Part shown: piece by piece, positions 30,239 through 39,896 of the stretch
Layout of the letters: each line of letters starts with the position of its first letter
Numbering within the stretch: the first letter of the stretch is position 1
The notes under the pieces: model-generated
What the model was told of the DNA's origin: nothing
Seen by the model: only the letters and a program-made list of their open reading frames with translations
Database searches by the model: none
Assembly: GCA_021786375.1 (NCBI GenBank)
Contig: JAJYNL010000015.1
Location: forward strand, 1-64,000
Length of the DNA stretch: 64,000 nucleotides
Origin: Actinomycetes bacterium
GTDB lineage: Bacteria; Actinomycetota; Acidimicrobiia; Acidimicrobiales; Acidimicrobiaceae
Direction of reading: 5' to 3'
Made by a program: the position numbers and the translations under genes

Positions 30239-31201
30239 GTGAATTCATCGGAAATCCAGGACTTCGATCATCACGAGCACGCGGTTCACGCAAGCGGCGC
30301 TGAGTTCCGCTCGGGCCCGTTCTATTTGGTGCTGTTCCTCAATCTCGCCCTCTTCGCCGCCAGCCTGGGCCTCGGTCTGCTGACGCATTCCCTGGCGCTG
30401 ATCTCGAATGCCTTTCACCTTCTGTCGGATCTGGGGGCCCTTGGGGTGGGCGTGCTGGCGGCATGGGCTTCTTCGCGCCCCGCCTCGGCACGCCACAGCT
30501 TCGGCATGGTCAAGGCCGAGGTTCTCGGTGCGCTCGTCACCACCCTGTTGCTCATCGGGGTCTCGGTGGCAATTGTCTACGCGGCCGTGATGCGCTTGGT
30601 CGGGCACCACCTCGTCGGACCGCTCGACTCCGGGGGCTTGGACATAAGTGCAGTCGGGATCGCCGGGGTGTTGGTGAACCTGGTGTCGCTGTTTGCCTTT
30701 GCCCGCCAGGACAGGCGTTCCGCACTGGTGCGGGCCAACCTGATCCATTTCTTTTCTGATGGAATCGGCTGGGTGCTGGCGCTGATCGCAGGCCTGTTGA
30801 TCCTGCGTTACGGCTTCGTCGCGGCAGACCCGCTCGCGAGTATCGGGGTCTCGATACTGGTGATCCTCGCGTCGGTGAGGGTGCTGCTAGATGTCACCAA
30901 CGTGCTGATGGATGCGGTGCCCAGCCAGGTGGACGCGGGCGAGATCCGGCGCATCATGCTGGACGTTCCGGGAGTCGAGGACGTGCACCATCTGCATGTC
31001 TGGAATCTCAGCTCGACCGCGGTGGCGCTCTCGGCCCACCTGGTGATGCGCGAAGGTATATCGCTGCACGAAGCCCAGGCGCGCTCGGTGCTGCTTAAGG
31101 AGCGTCTGGCGGAGCAGTTCGGCATCAGTCACGCGACGCTCGAGATGGAGTGTCACGTCTGCGAGGCGCCGGAGCACGCGGAAGACGCAGGGCCGAAATA
31201 A
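30239..31201 (+). CDS. Cation diffusion facilitator (CDF) transporter
   Basis: SNAFHLLSDLGALG and LIHFFSDGIGW HxxxD metal sites, His-rich N-terminus, C-terminal DVHHLHVWNLSS. Confidence 0.9.
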   Translation: MNSSEIQDFDHHEHAVHASGAEFRSGPFYLVLFLNLALFAASLGLGLLTHSLALISNAFHLLSDLGALGVGVLAAWASSRPASARHSFGMVKAEVLGALVTTLLLIGVSVAIVYAAVMRLVGHHLVGPLDSGGLDISAVGIAGVLVNLVSLFAFARQDRRSALVRANLIHFFSDGIGWVLALIAGLLILRYGFVAADPLASIGVSILVILASVRVLLDVTNVLMDAVPSQVDAGEIRRIMLDVPGVEDVHHLHVWNLSSTAVALSAHLVMREGISLHEAQARSVLLKERLAEQFGISHATLEMECHVCEAPEHAEDAGPK

Positions 31202-31202
31202 C

Positions 31203-31844
31203 TCAGGGGCGCGCCAGGGTTGGCGCCAACATCCCATGCAGAACCAAATCGGCTACCTGATCCACGTCGGCTTCGCCCAGCACCGCTCCCATGATGATCC
31301 TGCGCATGAAGAGCGACCCGAAGATCGCCTCGGATACCCGCTCGGGATCGACGCCGGCACGGACCTCCATCTCGGGCACATGCGATTCGATCAGCTTGAC
31401 CACCGCGCCGCGGCGATGCACGTCCCAAGTGGCGGCAACGAGCGCTCCTACGGTGGGGTTGGACTGTGCCTCTCCGACCAGATGCGCCATCGCACTTCCG
31501 GTGGGGGAGGAGAGCAGCCGGACCAGATTGGCAATGAAGGTGCGGAGGTCCTTCTCCAGGTCGCCCGAGTCCATGTTGCGTCCGAGGTTCTCGGACTCTC
31601 TTGCGATGGCTTCCTGAATGAGTTCCCGCTTGGAGCGCCAGTGCCGATAAATCGTCGACTTCCCGACGCCGGCGTTTCGTGCCACAGACTCGATGGTGAG
31701 GTCGCGATATCCCTCGGTGGCGCAGATGGAAAGGGTGGCGTCCAGGATGCGGCGGTGCGCGTCGACGCTGCGTGGCCTGCCCCGCTTGCGATGTACTTCG
31801 GGGGCGATCGTCTTTCCCGTCAGATCCAGCGCCATCATGGTCAA
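31203..31844 (-). CDS. TetR-family transcriptional regulator
   Basis: HRRILDATLSICATEGYRDLTIESVARNAGVGKSTIYRHWRSKRELI. Confidence 0.9.
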   Translation of the reverse strand: MTMMALDLTGKTIAPEVHRKRGRPRSVDAHRRILDATLSICATEGYRDLTIESVARNAGVGKSTIYRHWRSKRELIQEAIARESENLGRNMDSGDLEKDLRTFIANLVRLLSSPTGSAMAHLVGEAQSNPTVGALVAATWDVHRRGAVVKLIESHVPEMEVRAGVDPERVSEAIFGSLFMRRIIMGAVLGEADVDQVADLVLHGMLAPTLARP

Positions 31845-32039
31845 ACCTCTGTGTCCTCAAGGCGGTGTCATTGGAGCGGCCCGCCACCAAGCCCGCATTA
31901 CGCGCCGATTGCGCCTTGCTTCGGCCTTGAAGCAGACATTAGCGAACGACTCGAAAGAGCCAAGTGGCCAAAGAAAACCTTTACCGTCTCATAATCTTTC
32001 TGGGACCAAAGGCCCTATTTCGTGGCCCTATGGGGGGGC

Positions 32040-32612
32040 TCAGCGAGCGAATACGAGCGCCGAAAGACGTACCCGGGCGGCGAGGACTCCGAGAGATGCG
32101 AGGGCGACGATTCCGCCGGCCAAAGCAATGGACGGCGTTGCGGCGCGCAGGGAGATGGCCGAGCCGAGCACCGTCCAGCAGGCAAAGAAGAGAAGGTCGG
32201 GGCCGTACTTGGCCCTAAGGGTGAGCCGGAGGCGCTCGAACTCCATCTCCAGGATCTTCGAAGCCATCTCACGCTCCAGCCGGGAGTGGCAGCTGCCACC
32301 CTCACCTGAACAGGATTCGTTCCCGCAGCTCTGCTCGGCGCCGCAGCTCTCACCCTCGACTGACCAGCGGGCGGCTTCGCGGCGAAATGAGACAATCAAA
32401 GCCAGTGCGGCGACCGCGCCGACGATGATCGATGCGGCGAGCGCGGGGATCCCCGCCCCAGGCGCGACGCTGGAAAAGCCGAGGAGAACGAGCGACCAAA
32501 CCCAGGCTCCGGCGGCCACCAGCGCAACCCGCATGCGGGCGTCGTACGCCCGCTTGCGGCCGGCAAAGGATGCCTTGATGGTGATGGGGGTGGCACCGGG
32601 AACTTGCTGCAT
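32040..32612 (-). CDS. Hypothetical membrane protein with Cys-rich loop
   Basis: 190 aa, two hydrophobic helical pairs separated by CGAEQSCGNESCSGEGGSCH. Confidence 0.6.
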   Translation of the reverse strand: MQQVPGATPITIKASFAGRKRAYDARMRVALVAAGAWVWSLVLLGFSSVAPGAGIPALAASIIVGAVAALALIVSFRREAARWSVEGESCGAEQSCGNESCSGEGGSCHSRLEREMASKILEMEFERLRLTLRAKYGPDLLFFACWTVLGSAISLRAATPSIALAGGIVALASLGVLAARVRLSALVFAR

Positions 32613-32653
32613 TGCAGGTTAAACCTATCAGGATGCGCGCCTGAGCGCCTTTC

Positions 32654-34381
32654 TCAGTCTTGGACCAGGCGCGAGACCATCTCTTCGCGGAGCTGGCGCT
32701 TCAGCACTTTGCCCGCCGCATTGCGGGGGAGGGGCTCTGCGTGGAAAAAGACGTACTTCGGCACCTTGAACGCTGCCAGCCGGGCCGCCACCGCTGCCCG
32801 GATCTCCTCCTCGGTGGTTTTGCAGCCCGGTCGGAGTTGTACCACCGCCGCGACCTCTTCGCCCATCTCGAGATCCGGGATACCAACCACCGCGGCGTCC
32901 GCCACGCATGGGTTCTCGTACAACGCCCCTTCCACCTCTGCCGAATAGACGTTTTCACCTCCCCGGATAAGCATGTCCTTGGCCCGGTCGACGATATAGA
33001 TATAGCCCTGATCGTCCAGGTAGGCGAGATCTCCGGTTCTGAACCAGCCGTCCCGTATCGCTGCGGCGGTCGACTCCGGCTTGTTCCAGTATCCGATCAC
33101 CACGTTTGGCCCACGGACCCAGAGCTCGCCGGTCTCAAAAGGCTCGGCCGGATCACCACCGGCGCTGACCGCTTTCACCTCGACCACGGGAAGCGGCCTT
33201 CCGACCGAGTCGGGGCGTCCGAGGTAATCGTCTCCGGAGATGCTGGTGGCGACGGAAGACGTCTCGGTCAGGCCGTAGCTGTTGGAGGGTATGGCACCCG
33301 GGAAACCCGCGCGCAGGCGCCGGAGCAGCTCGGGGGGCACCGGCGCGCCGCCGCAGCTTACGGTGCGAAGGCTCGAGGTGTCGCGGCGCTTCAGGTCGGG
33401 AGAGTTAAGAGCCTGCCAGACCATCGTCGGAACACCCCCGAAGTTGGTCACCCCCTCCCTCTCGATCAGTTCGAGCGCCCTTTCGGGATTCCAGCGCCTC
33501 ATCATCACCAGCCTCCCGCCGGCCATGGTGTTGGGGACCAGCAGGCCGTGGCAGCCGGTGGCATGAAAGAGAGGTACCGAAAGGAGAACCGAGTTTGGTG
33601 ACGATGGCGCGGGCTTGGCGGCATAGGCCCGCTGGTTGCGGGCGCTGAGGAAGAAGAGCGACATGAGGCTGGTACAGATGTTGCGGTGCGTGCCAACGGC
33701 GCCCTTGGGGCGCCCGGTGGTGCCCGACGTGTAGAAGATCGTTGCGAGGTCGTCCGGTGCGATCGCCGAGGGGGCGGAGGTGGGGGCGGTTGCCCCCAGG
33801 AGGTCGTTGAGCGGGATCACCTCGATGCCCATGGGCGCGAGCTGTCCGCAGGCGGCGGCGATCCGGGATGTCTCGCAGCGGACTGCGAGGAGATGGGCGA
33901 GCGCGGGCGGCGGCTCCGCCATTAGCTCGGGCATCATCCTCTCCAGGCGCTCCTGGTCGACTATCGCCGTCTTCGCCTCGCAGTCGGCGATGCCGTAGGC
34001 AAGCTCCCCGGAGGTCCACCAGGCATTCAGGGGGACGGCAACGGCGCCGGAGGTGACTATCGCCCAGAAGGAGGCGACCCACTCGGGATAGTTGCGCATC
34101 GCCAGTGCCACGCGGTCGCCCTTTACGACCCCCTTGGCGGCGAGTCCGCCCCTCAGTCTCTTGACCTGCTGCGCCATCTCGCGGTAGGTGATCCGCTCGT
34201 CCTCGTAGACCAGGTAGCAGGCATCTCCAAAACGCTCGGCTTTGCTCCAAACCTGCGCGAGGGAGGCCGGGGCATTCCTCCAGATGGTCATGCGCCTGCC
34301 GCCGACCGTCTCGGCGACCGTCTCGTAGCGTTGCCCGGGCGCGGTCATCTCCGCGGTTAGTTCGGCGAGCAGGTCGGCCAT
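32654..34381 (-). CDS. Acyl-CoA synthetase / AMP-dependent ligase
   Basis: IFYTSGTTGRPKGAVGTH, SYGLTETSS, GWFRTGDLAYLDDQGYIYIVDRAKDMLIRGGENVYSAEVE, PRNAAGKVLKRQLR. Confidence 0.92.
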   Translation of the reverse strand: MADLLAELTAEMTAPGQRYETVAETVGGRRMTIWRNAPASLAQVWSKAERFGDACYLVYEDERITYREMAQQVKRLRGGLAAKGVVKGDRVALAMRNYPEWVASFWAIVTSGAVAVPLNAWWTSGELAYGIADCEAKTAIVDQERLERMMPELMAEPPPALAHLLAVRCETSRIAAACGQLAPMGIEVIPLNDLLGATAPTSAPSAIAPDDLATIFYTSGTTGRPKGAVGTHRNICTSLMSLFFLSARNQRAYAAKPAPSSPNSVLLSVPLFHATGCHGLLVPNTMAGGRLVMMRRWNPERALELIEREGVTNFGGVPTMVWQALNSPDLKRRDTSSLRTVSCGGAPVPPELLRRLRAGFPGAIPSNSYGLTETSSVATSISGDDYLGRPDSVGRPLPVVEVKAVSAGGDPAEPFETGELWVRGPNVVIGYWNKPESTAAAIRDGWFRTGDLAYLDDQGYIYIVDRAKDMLIRGGENVYSAEVEGALYENPCVADAAVVGIPDLEMGEEVAAVVQLRPGCKTTEEEIRAAVAARLAAFKVPKYVFFHAEPLPRNAAGKVLKRQLREEMVSRLVQD

Positions 34382-34423
34382 AGCAAGAATCTAACGCCGA
34401 CCCGAGGAGGAGCGGGAGCTCTT

Positions 34424-34984
34424 CTAACTGCCGGCCAGGCGGAAGAAGGAATCCCTGTAGTAACGGAGCTCCTCGATCGACTCGAGAATGTCGTCGAGTG
34501 CCCGGTGGCCGCGCTTCTTGGTGGGGGCACCGGCGGCGACATCTGGGTTCCAGCGGCGCGCGAGTTCCTTGATGGAGCTGACGTCGACCGAGCGGTAGTG
34601 GAGGTAGTCCTCCACTTCAGGGGCCTGCTCGGCCAGGAAGCGCCTGTCGGTGCCGATGGTGTTTCCGCACAGGGGCGCGCTCTTGGCGGCCTTCACGCTC
34701 TCTTTCAAGAAGGCGAGCGTCTGCGCCTCGGCGGCGTTCAAGGTCAGCGAGCTGGCCCGGATCACCTCGAGGAGCCCGCTGGTGCTGTGCATGTTGGCCA
34801 CGTAGGGGTCCATGGAGGAGAGCAGCTCCTCCGGCGCCGCTATCACGAGTTCGGGACCGGTGGCGACGACGTTGAGCTGATCGTCGGTCACCACGGTGGC
34901 CATTTCGACGATCTGGTCGCGCTTAGGGTCCAGTCCGGTCATCTCCAGGTCCATCCAAACAAGCACAAAGGGGAGTCTAACCAT
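34424..34984 (-). CDS. orn: Oligoribonuclease
   Basis: LVWMDLEMTGLDPKRDQIVEMATVVTDDQLNVVATGPELVI, YRSVDVSSIKELARRW, HRALDDILESIEELRYY. Confidence 0.93.
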   Translation of the reverse strand: MVRLPFVLVWMDLEMTGLDPKRDQIVEMATVVTDDQLNVVATGPELVIAAPEELLSSMDPYVANMHSTSGLLEVIRASSLTLNAAEAQTLAFLKESVKAAKSAPLCGNTIGTDRRFLAEQAPEVEDYLHYRSVDVSSIKELARRWNPDVAAGAPTKKRGHRALDDILESIEELRYYRDSFFRLAGS

Positions 34985-35022
34985 GGTGTTGGTAAGCTCT
35001 ATTGGGCGAATTAGGAGGTTCC

Positions 35023-35841
35023 GTGACTCAGCTCCGGCCGAGCGCAGCACCGTGGGTGGTTATCCCCACGTACAACGAGGCTGGCAACATAGCCAACGCC
35101 GTCAAACGGATACGCAAGGCGCTGCCCGCCGCCAATGTTCTTGTAGTCGACGACTCCTCGCCGGATGGCACCGCCCACATCGTCGAGGCCCTGGCGGCCG
35201 AGGACCCCATGGTCAGCGTGGTGCTCCGTTCCACCAAGTCCGGTCTGGGCTCGGCATACAGGGCCGGCTTTTCGAAAGGGATGGCCCAAGGGGCGACCGC
35301 CCTCATAGAGATGGACGCGGACCTGAGCCACGAGCCGGAGGCGCTGCCAGAGCTGATCGCGGCACTCGACAACGGGGCGGACTTGGCGATCGGTTCGCGC
35401 TACGTTCCCGGAGGAGCCTCGCCCGGCCTGACGGCGGGAAGGCTGGCACTCTCCCGCGGCGGCAACATATACGCAAAGTTCGCTTTGGGGCTGCCGGTGA
35501 TGGACGCAACCTCAGGCTTCCGGGCCTACCGCCCCTCCCTGCTCGGGGCGATCAACCTTTCGACGGTGAGTGCGGATGGCTATGGCTTCCAGATAGAGAT
35601 GGTCTTTCGTGCCAACCTGTTGGGTGCGCGCATCAAGGAGGTTCCGATCATCTTCAACCAGCGGGTTGAAGGTGTCTCAAAGATGTCTACCGATATCGTG
35701 CGCGAGGCGATGCTCCTGTGTACGGTATGGGCCGCCCAGCGCCGGATGCGGCAGTTGCTCGGCAAGAGGAGTGACTTCATCCCTTATCACAAGGCGGACG
35801 GAAGCATGGCGGGCGCCGTGCTGCACGCGCTGCGCTCCTGA
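35023..35841 (+). CDS. Polyprenol-phosphate mannosyltransferase-like GT2
   Basis: GTG start after AGGAGG; PWVVIPTYNEAGNIANAV, VVDDSSPDGTA, EMDADLSHEPEALPELI, IGSRYVPGG. Confidence 0.9.
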   Translation: MTQLRPSAAPWVVIPTYNEAGNIANAVKRIRKALPAANVLVVDDSSPDGTAHIVEALAAEDPMVSVVLRSTKSGLGSAYRAGFSKGMAQGATALIEMDADLSHEPEALPELIAALDNGADLAIGSRYVPGGASPGLTAGRLALSRGGNIYAKFALGLPVMDATSGFRAYRPSLLGAINLSTVSADGYGFQIEMVFRANLLGARIKEVPIIFNQRVEGVSKMSTDIVREAMLLCTVWAAQRRMRQLLGKRSDFIPYHKADGSMAGAVLHALRS

Positions 35842-35852
35842 GGCGCCGGGAG

Positions 35853-36296
35853 GTGGCGATGTTGGAGGTGAGATTCGTCCGGCTCAGCACATCCGCGGTG
35901 CTGCCGTCCTACGCGCGCTCAGGTGACGCCGCTTGTGACCTTGTCGCCGCAGAGGCAGCCAAGATCGCCCCCCTTGGGCGCGCCACGGTTGGCACCGGAA
36001 TTGCGATCGAGATACCTCCGGGTTATGCCGGCTTCGTGCTCCCACGCTCCGGTCTGGCATCGCGGTACGGGCTCACCCTGGCCAATGCTCCTGGACTGAT
36101 CGATTCTGGATACCGTGGTGAGCTTAGGGTGGCACTCTTCAACGCCGACCCGGAGCAGCCCTTCTCGGTCACTCCCGGCGACCGCATCGCCCAGTTCCTG
36201 GTGATGCCGGTCCCGGTCATCACCTGGACGGAGGTGGAAGCTCTTTCCGAGAGCGGCAGGGGCGAGGGCGGTTTTGGTTCGACGGGGGTGAGCTGA
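35853..36296 (+). CDS. dut: dUTP diphosphatase
   Basis: SGDAACDLVA, PRSGLASRYGLTLANAPGLIDSGYRGEL, GDRIAQFLV, GRGEGGFGSTG. Confidence 0.95.
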   Translation: MAMLEVRFVRLSTSAVLPSYARSGDAACDLVAAEAAKIAPLGRATVGTGIAIEIPPGYAGFVLPRSGLASRYGLTLANAPGLIDSGYRGELRVALFNADPEQPFSVTPGDRIAQFLVMPVPVITWTEVEALSESGRGEGGFGSTGVS

Positions 36297-36412
36297 GCCC
36301 GCTCGCGCCTGCTTGGCCGAACGGGCACAGTTACCCCAAGGTGCGGCGTGAGTCGCCCCACCCCCACCGAGTCCGCGGGCGGCAGGCCCCTTTTAACCGC
36401 CTGGAGGCCGGC

Positions 36413-37852
36413 ATGAGTTCAGATACCCGTAGCGAGGATGCATCGCAAATGGAAAGAATGAGTGGTCTTGACGCCGGCTTCTACTACTTCGACTCTCCCG
36501 GCATGCACTTGCACATAGGGGCCATCCTGATCTTTGCCAAGTCCGGCCTGGCTGGACGTGATCCGCTTGAGGCGACCAGGGAACGGATCGAGGCTCGAAT
36601 CGGCCGGATGGAGCGCTTCATGCAACGGGTGGTCGAGGTGCCGTTCGGCCTGGCTGAGCCCTACTGGGTCGACGACGCCGGCTTCGATCTCGACCGCCAC
36701 CTGCACCTTCACGGATCCGAGCACCCCGTGTCGGTTAAGGAGCTGGTGGAGATGGCTGGCGCGACCATCTCGGTGCCGTTGGACAAGGCCCGGGCCCTTT
36801 GGGAGATAACCGTAGTACCCGATGTGCAAGGGGATCGCTTTGCGCTTCTGGCCAAGATCCATCACGTCCTGCTCGACGGGGTGCTCGGCATCGAGGTTCT
36901 CGCACAGCTGTTCGACGTAAGCCCGGAAGCCGCGGGAGGCGAGTCTCCTGCCGCCCCGGTGGTGGAATCGACACCCCAGGCGGGCCTGGGAGATTTTCTT
37001 CGCGAGGTGGCCGACTCGGTCATGGACAAGGTGAGGGAGGCTCCGGTCGACTTCGCCCGGCTTGCGGCCCTGGCTAAGGACTGGGTGCGGTTTTCGCTGG
37101 AGGACTCGGACGCAAAGGGGCTGAAGCCCTTGTTCGGCGCGCCACGCACGCCAATAAACGGCAACCTGGGCACGGAGCGCAGCACCGCCGTCTTGCAGGT
37201 GCCCCTTGATGAGGTGGAGTCGATTGCCGCCCGAGCCGGGGTTCGAATGAATGACGTCGTCCTATGGACCGTTTCCACCGGGCTGGCGAGGTATCTCCAG
37301 GCCAGGGGGTGGGAGGGCGGAAAGGACCTGGTGGCGATGATGCCGATGGCGCACTCGCAGCGGCGCCAAGGCGCGGGGTCGAACCAGGTGACGGCTTTGT
37401 TCGTCTCCCTCTACAACACTGTCCCCGATGCACTGGGGCGCCTTTCGGCGATAGCGGGCGCGACCGCGGCCGCCAAGCGCTTCCACCGTGAGGCTGAGTT
37501 GGCGGATTTTGTGGAGATGACCAAATACGTTCCGCCGGTGTTCACGTGGGCATTCTCCCGGGTGCTTCACGAGGTCAAGGCATTTGAGGTGCTGCCGCCC
37601 GCCTTCAATCTTCTTGTGACGACGGTTCGCGGCATCGATTTCCCGCTCTACTTCTCGGGCTCGGAACTTCTGGAAGTGATTCCCTTCGGCCCTCTTGCAG
37701 AGTCGGCGGGTTTGAACGTTACCGCGCTTAGCTACAACGGGACGCTTGAGATCGGACTGGTCGGGGAGGCGAGGCTGGTTCCGGGGCTGGCCGCGCTTCC
37801 GGGATTGTTCGAGGCGGCGCTTGCTGAATTGAGTGCCGCGCTTCCCCGCTGA
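36413..37852 (+). CDS. Wax ester synthase/diacylglycerol acyltransferase (WS/DGAT)
   Basis: MSGLDAGFYYFDSPGMHLHIGAI, KIHHVLLDGVLG (HHxxxDG), NVTALSYNGTLEIGLVGEARLVPG. Confidence 0.92.
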   Translation: MSSDTRSEDASQMERMSGLDAGFYYFDSPGMHLHIGAILIFAKSGLAGRDPLEATRERIEARIGRMERFMQRVVEVPFGLAEPYWVDDAGFDLDRHLHLHGSEHPVSVKELVEMAGATISVPLDKARALWEITVVPDVQGDRFALLAKIHHVLLDGVLGIEVLAQLFDVSPEAAGGESPAAPVVESTPQAGLGDFLREVADSVMDKVREAPVDFARLAALAKDWVRFSLEDSDAKGLKPLFGAPRTPINGNLGTERSTAVLQVPLDEVESIAARAGVRMNDVVLWTVSTGLARYLQARGWEGGKDLVAMMPMAHSQRRQGAGSNQVTALFVSLYNTVPDALGRLSAIAGATAAAKRFHREAELADFVEMTKYVPPVFTWAFSRVLHEVKAFEVLPPAFNLLVTTVRGIDFPLYFSGSELLEVIPFGPLAESAGLNVTALSYNGTLEIGLVGEARLVPGLAALPGLFEAALAELSAALPR

Positions 37853-37929
37853 AGTGCGGGAGCGCAGCATCGGTTTGGGTGGATGCTGATCGGAGCGCGG
37901 CATCGGCCCTTATAATGGACTTCGCAAAC

Positions 37930-38005
37930 GCGGACGTGGCTCAGCTGGTAGAGCATCACCTTGCCAAGGTGAGGGTCGCGGGTTCGAATCCCGTCGTCCG
38001 CTCCA
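37930..38005 (+). tRNA. tRNA-Gly(GCC), CCA encoded
   Basis: Cloverleaf: GCGGACG/CGTCCGC acceptor, anticodon stem CACCTT-GCC-AAGGTG, TPsiC loop GCGGGTTCGAATCCCGT, then T-CCA. Confidence 0.95.
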
Positions 38006-38288
38006 ATGGTTACATACAAAACTGACGAGGTCGCACCTACAAAAGTGCATCACCAGAATGCACCATCGGTGTGACCTTCGTGTTTTATCCGGCTTCGATG
38101 CCGCTAACGGGCTCTTCAGCTTTGAGCGGGGTGGGGTGCCCATTTCCTGACGCGATCCCGCTTTGAGAAGCTCGAACCGGTTCCCTTTTGACTCACGTGC
38201 GAAATGCGGGACTTCGGCTCCGACCGGGGAGGATGGATATCGCGCACGCGAGCGTCAGAGGCTTCGTCATCGGTGGGCCGTTGGCCGC

Positions 38289-39644
38289 TCAGGACTTCCG
38301 CGTGGCCCGCGGCAACTTCTTTCCGCTACCGGCTGCGACCACTTGAAGCCTCCTTGTGAGGGCGTCGATACCGGAGCGCCTGCCGAACAGGAAGCCCTGG
38401 CCCATTGGCACGCCTACGGCGAGCAGGGCATCGCGTTCCCCTTCCCGCTCGACCCCCTCGGCAATCACCTCGGCCCCGGTCTCCAGCCCCAGGGAGACCA
38501 TTGCCCGCGCGAGGCTGCGGCGCACGGGATCGATGTCGATGCCCCGGACCAGCTCGATGTCGAGTTTCATGATGTCGGGAGCGAAGTTGATGACGTGTGC
38601 GAGGTTGGAATAGCCGGTGCCCACGTCATCGAGGGCGAACCTGACCCCGGTTTTGCGCAGGTTCATGATCGATGCGCGCAGTCGAGGATAGCTGTCTATA
38701 GCGTCGTGTTCGGTCAGCTCGATGATCAGCCTGGCCGGGTCACTCGAGGTGATCAGCTCTAGGAGTCGCGGGTCGTCGATGGCATCGGGCCCGAAGTTGA
38801 GCGCCAGCTTCGATGTGGCGGGAAGCCGGGGGAGAAGGGCGATCGCCCGGCGTGCGGCGGCCAGCTCCAGCTCGACACCGAGACCTACCCGGTGCGCCTC
38901 GGCGAACCATAGATCAGGGGAGCGGTACGGGACTGCATGAAATCGGGTCAGAGCTTCCACGCCGGTCAGGTCCCCGCTCTCGAGCATGACGACCGGTTGA
39001 AAGAGGGGCGAGAACTCCTCGTTGTCGATGACGGCACGGATGCGCCGGTCGGCGTCGATCTCGTTGGCCATTCCCGGCCAAGTTACATTGGCGATGAAGC
39101 GAGCCATCTGGCTCGCTCTCGAATCCGCCGGGTTGCCCACTCCCGGAGCGGGTCGGATGGCCTCGTTGCTGGACAGAGAGGCGGCAGCGGCCAGGGAGAT
39201 GGTTGCCGAGACGAAGTCGGCGAGTCCGGTGAGTATCGCGACGTCCTCCTCGGTGAATGCGGAGGGGGCCGAAGAACCCACCTCCAGGACGCCGAGGGGC
39301 GTTCCATGGTCGTGAAGAGGAACGCATACGATCGACCTGAGGCCCAGGGCGATGCTCGCCTCGAGATCGGCCCGGGGATCGTGGAACACGTCGTCGCAGT
39401 GCAGTGTCGAAGAGGAATCGAGTGCTCGTCCTGGCAAGCCGAACCGGCGCTCAACCTTGGATCCAACCGCTGATAACAGACAGCCTGAGCCGCATACGTA
39501 GACGAGGTGGCCGCCGCTCGGAAACTCGAGCGCGGCGCCCTCGGCTCCGGCGATCAGCTCCACGGCTTCGTCGGCTATGCGCTGCATCACGGCTGTCGGG
39601 CTGTTGGGGCCACGGGAACTTGCGTCCACGGATCCGTATACCAT
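38289..39644 (-). CDS. GAF-EAL protein, putative c-di-GMP phosphodiesterase
   Basis: GAF-like N-term; EALTRF, LALNFGPDAI, LIIELTEHD, FALDDVGTGYSN, MKLDIELVRG, VIAEGVE; no GGDEF. Confidence 0.85.
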   Translation of the reverse strand: MVYGSVDASSRGPNSPTAVMQRIADEAVELIAGAEGAALEFPSGGHLVYVCGSGCLLSAVGSKVERRFGLPGRALDSSSTLHCDDVFHDPRADLEASIALGLRSIVCVPLHDHGTPLGVLEVGSSAPSAFTEEDVAILTGLADFVSATISLAAAASLSSNEAIRPAPGVGNPADSRASQMARFIANVTWPGMANEIDADRRIRAVIDNEEFSPLFQPVVMLESGDLTGVEALTRFHAVPYRSPDLWFAEAHRVGLGVELELAAARRAIALLPRLPATSKLALNFGPDAIDDPRLLELITSSDPARLIIELTEHDAIDSYPRLRASIMNLRKTGVRFALDDVGTGYSNLAHVINFAPDIMKLDIELVRGIDIDPVRRSLARAMVSLGLETGAEVIAEGVEREGERDALLAVGVPMGQGFLFGRRSGIDALTRRLQVVAAGSGKKLPRATRKS

Positions 39645-39896
39645 CTTCGTTCCCCCGGGATTACAGGTGAAGTATCGGCGGCTCAACGGCCCCGCTTGAT
39701 TCGTTCCGTAAGTGAGGCAGGTTCGCCTCCGGAAGAGGAAGGGGTCCATCGCCCGGAAGGCCCGATGTCCAGCGCCTATTCTTGGGGTGCCCGTGCCGAA
39801 CTCGGCGGGCCTTCCCCCGTGGGACGCGCGCCCGGCGTGCCACAAGGGAGGAGCAAGTCGTGGATCGGGATTGCCGCCGCTGGCTACAATCTGGCC

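Noticed and set aside
37930-38290. tRNA-Gly as an attachment site for an integrated element
   Set aside because: No integrase and no direct repeat of the tRNA 3' end seen in the neighbouring sequence.
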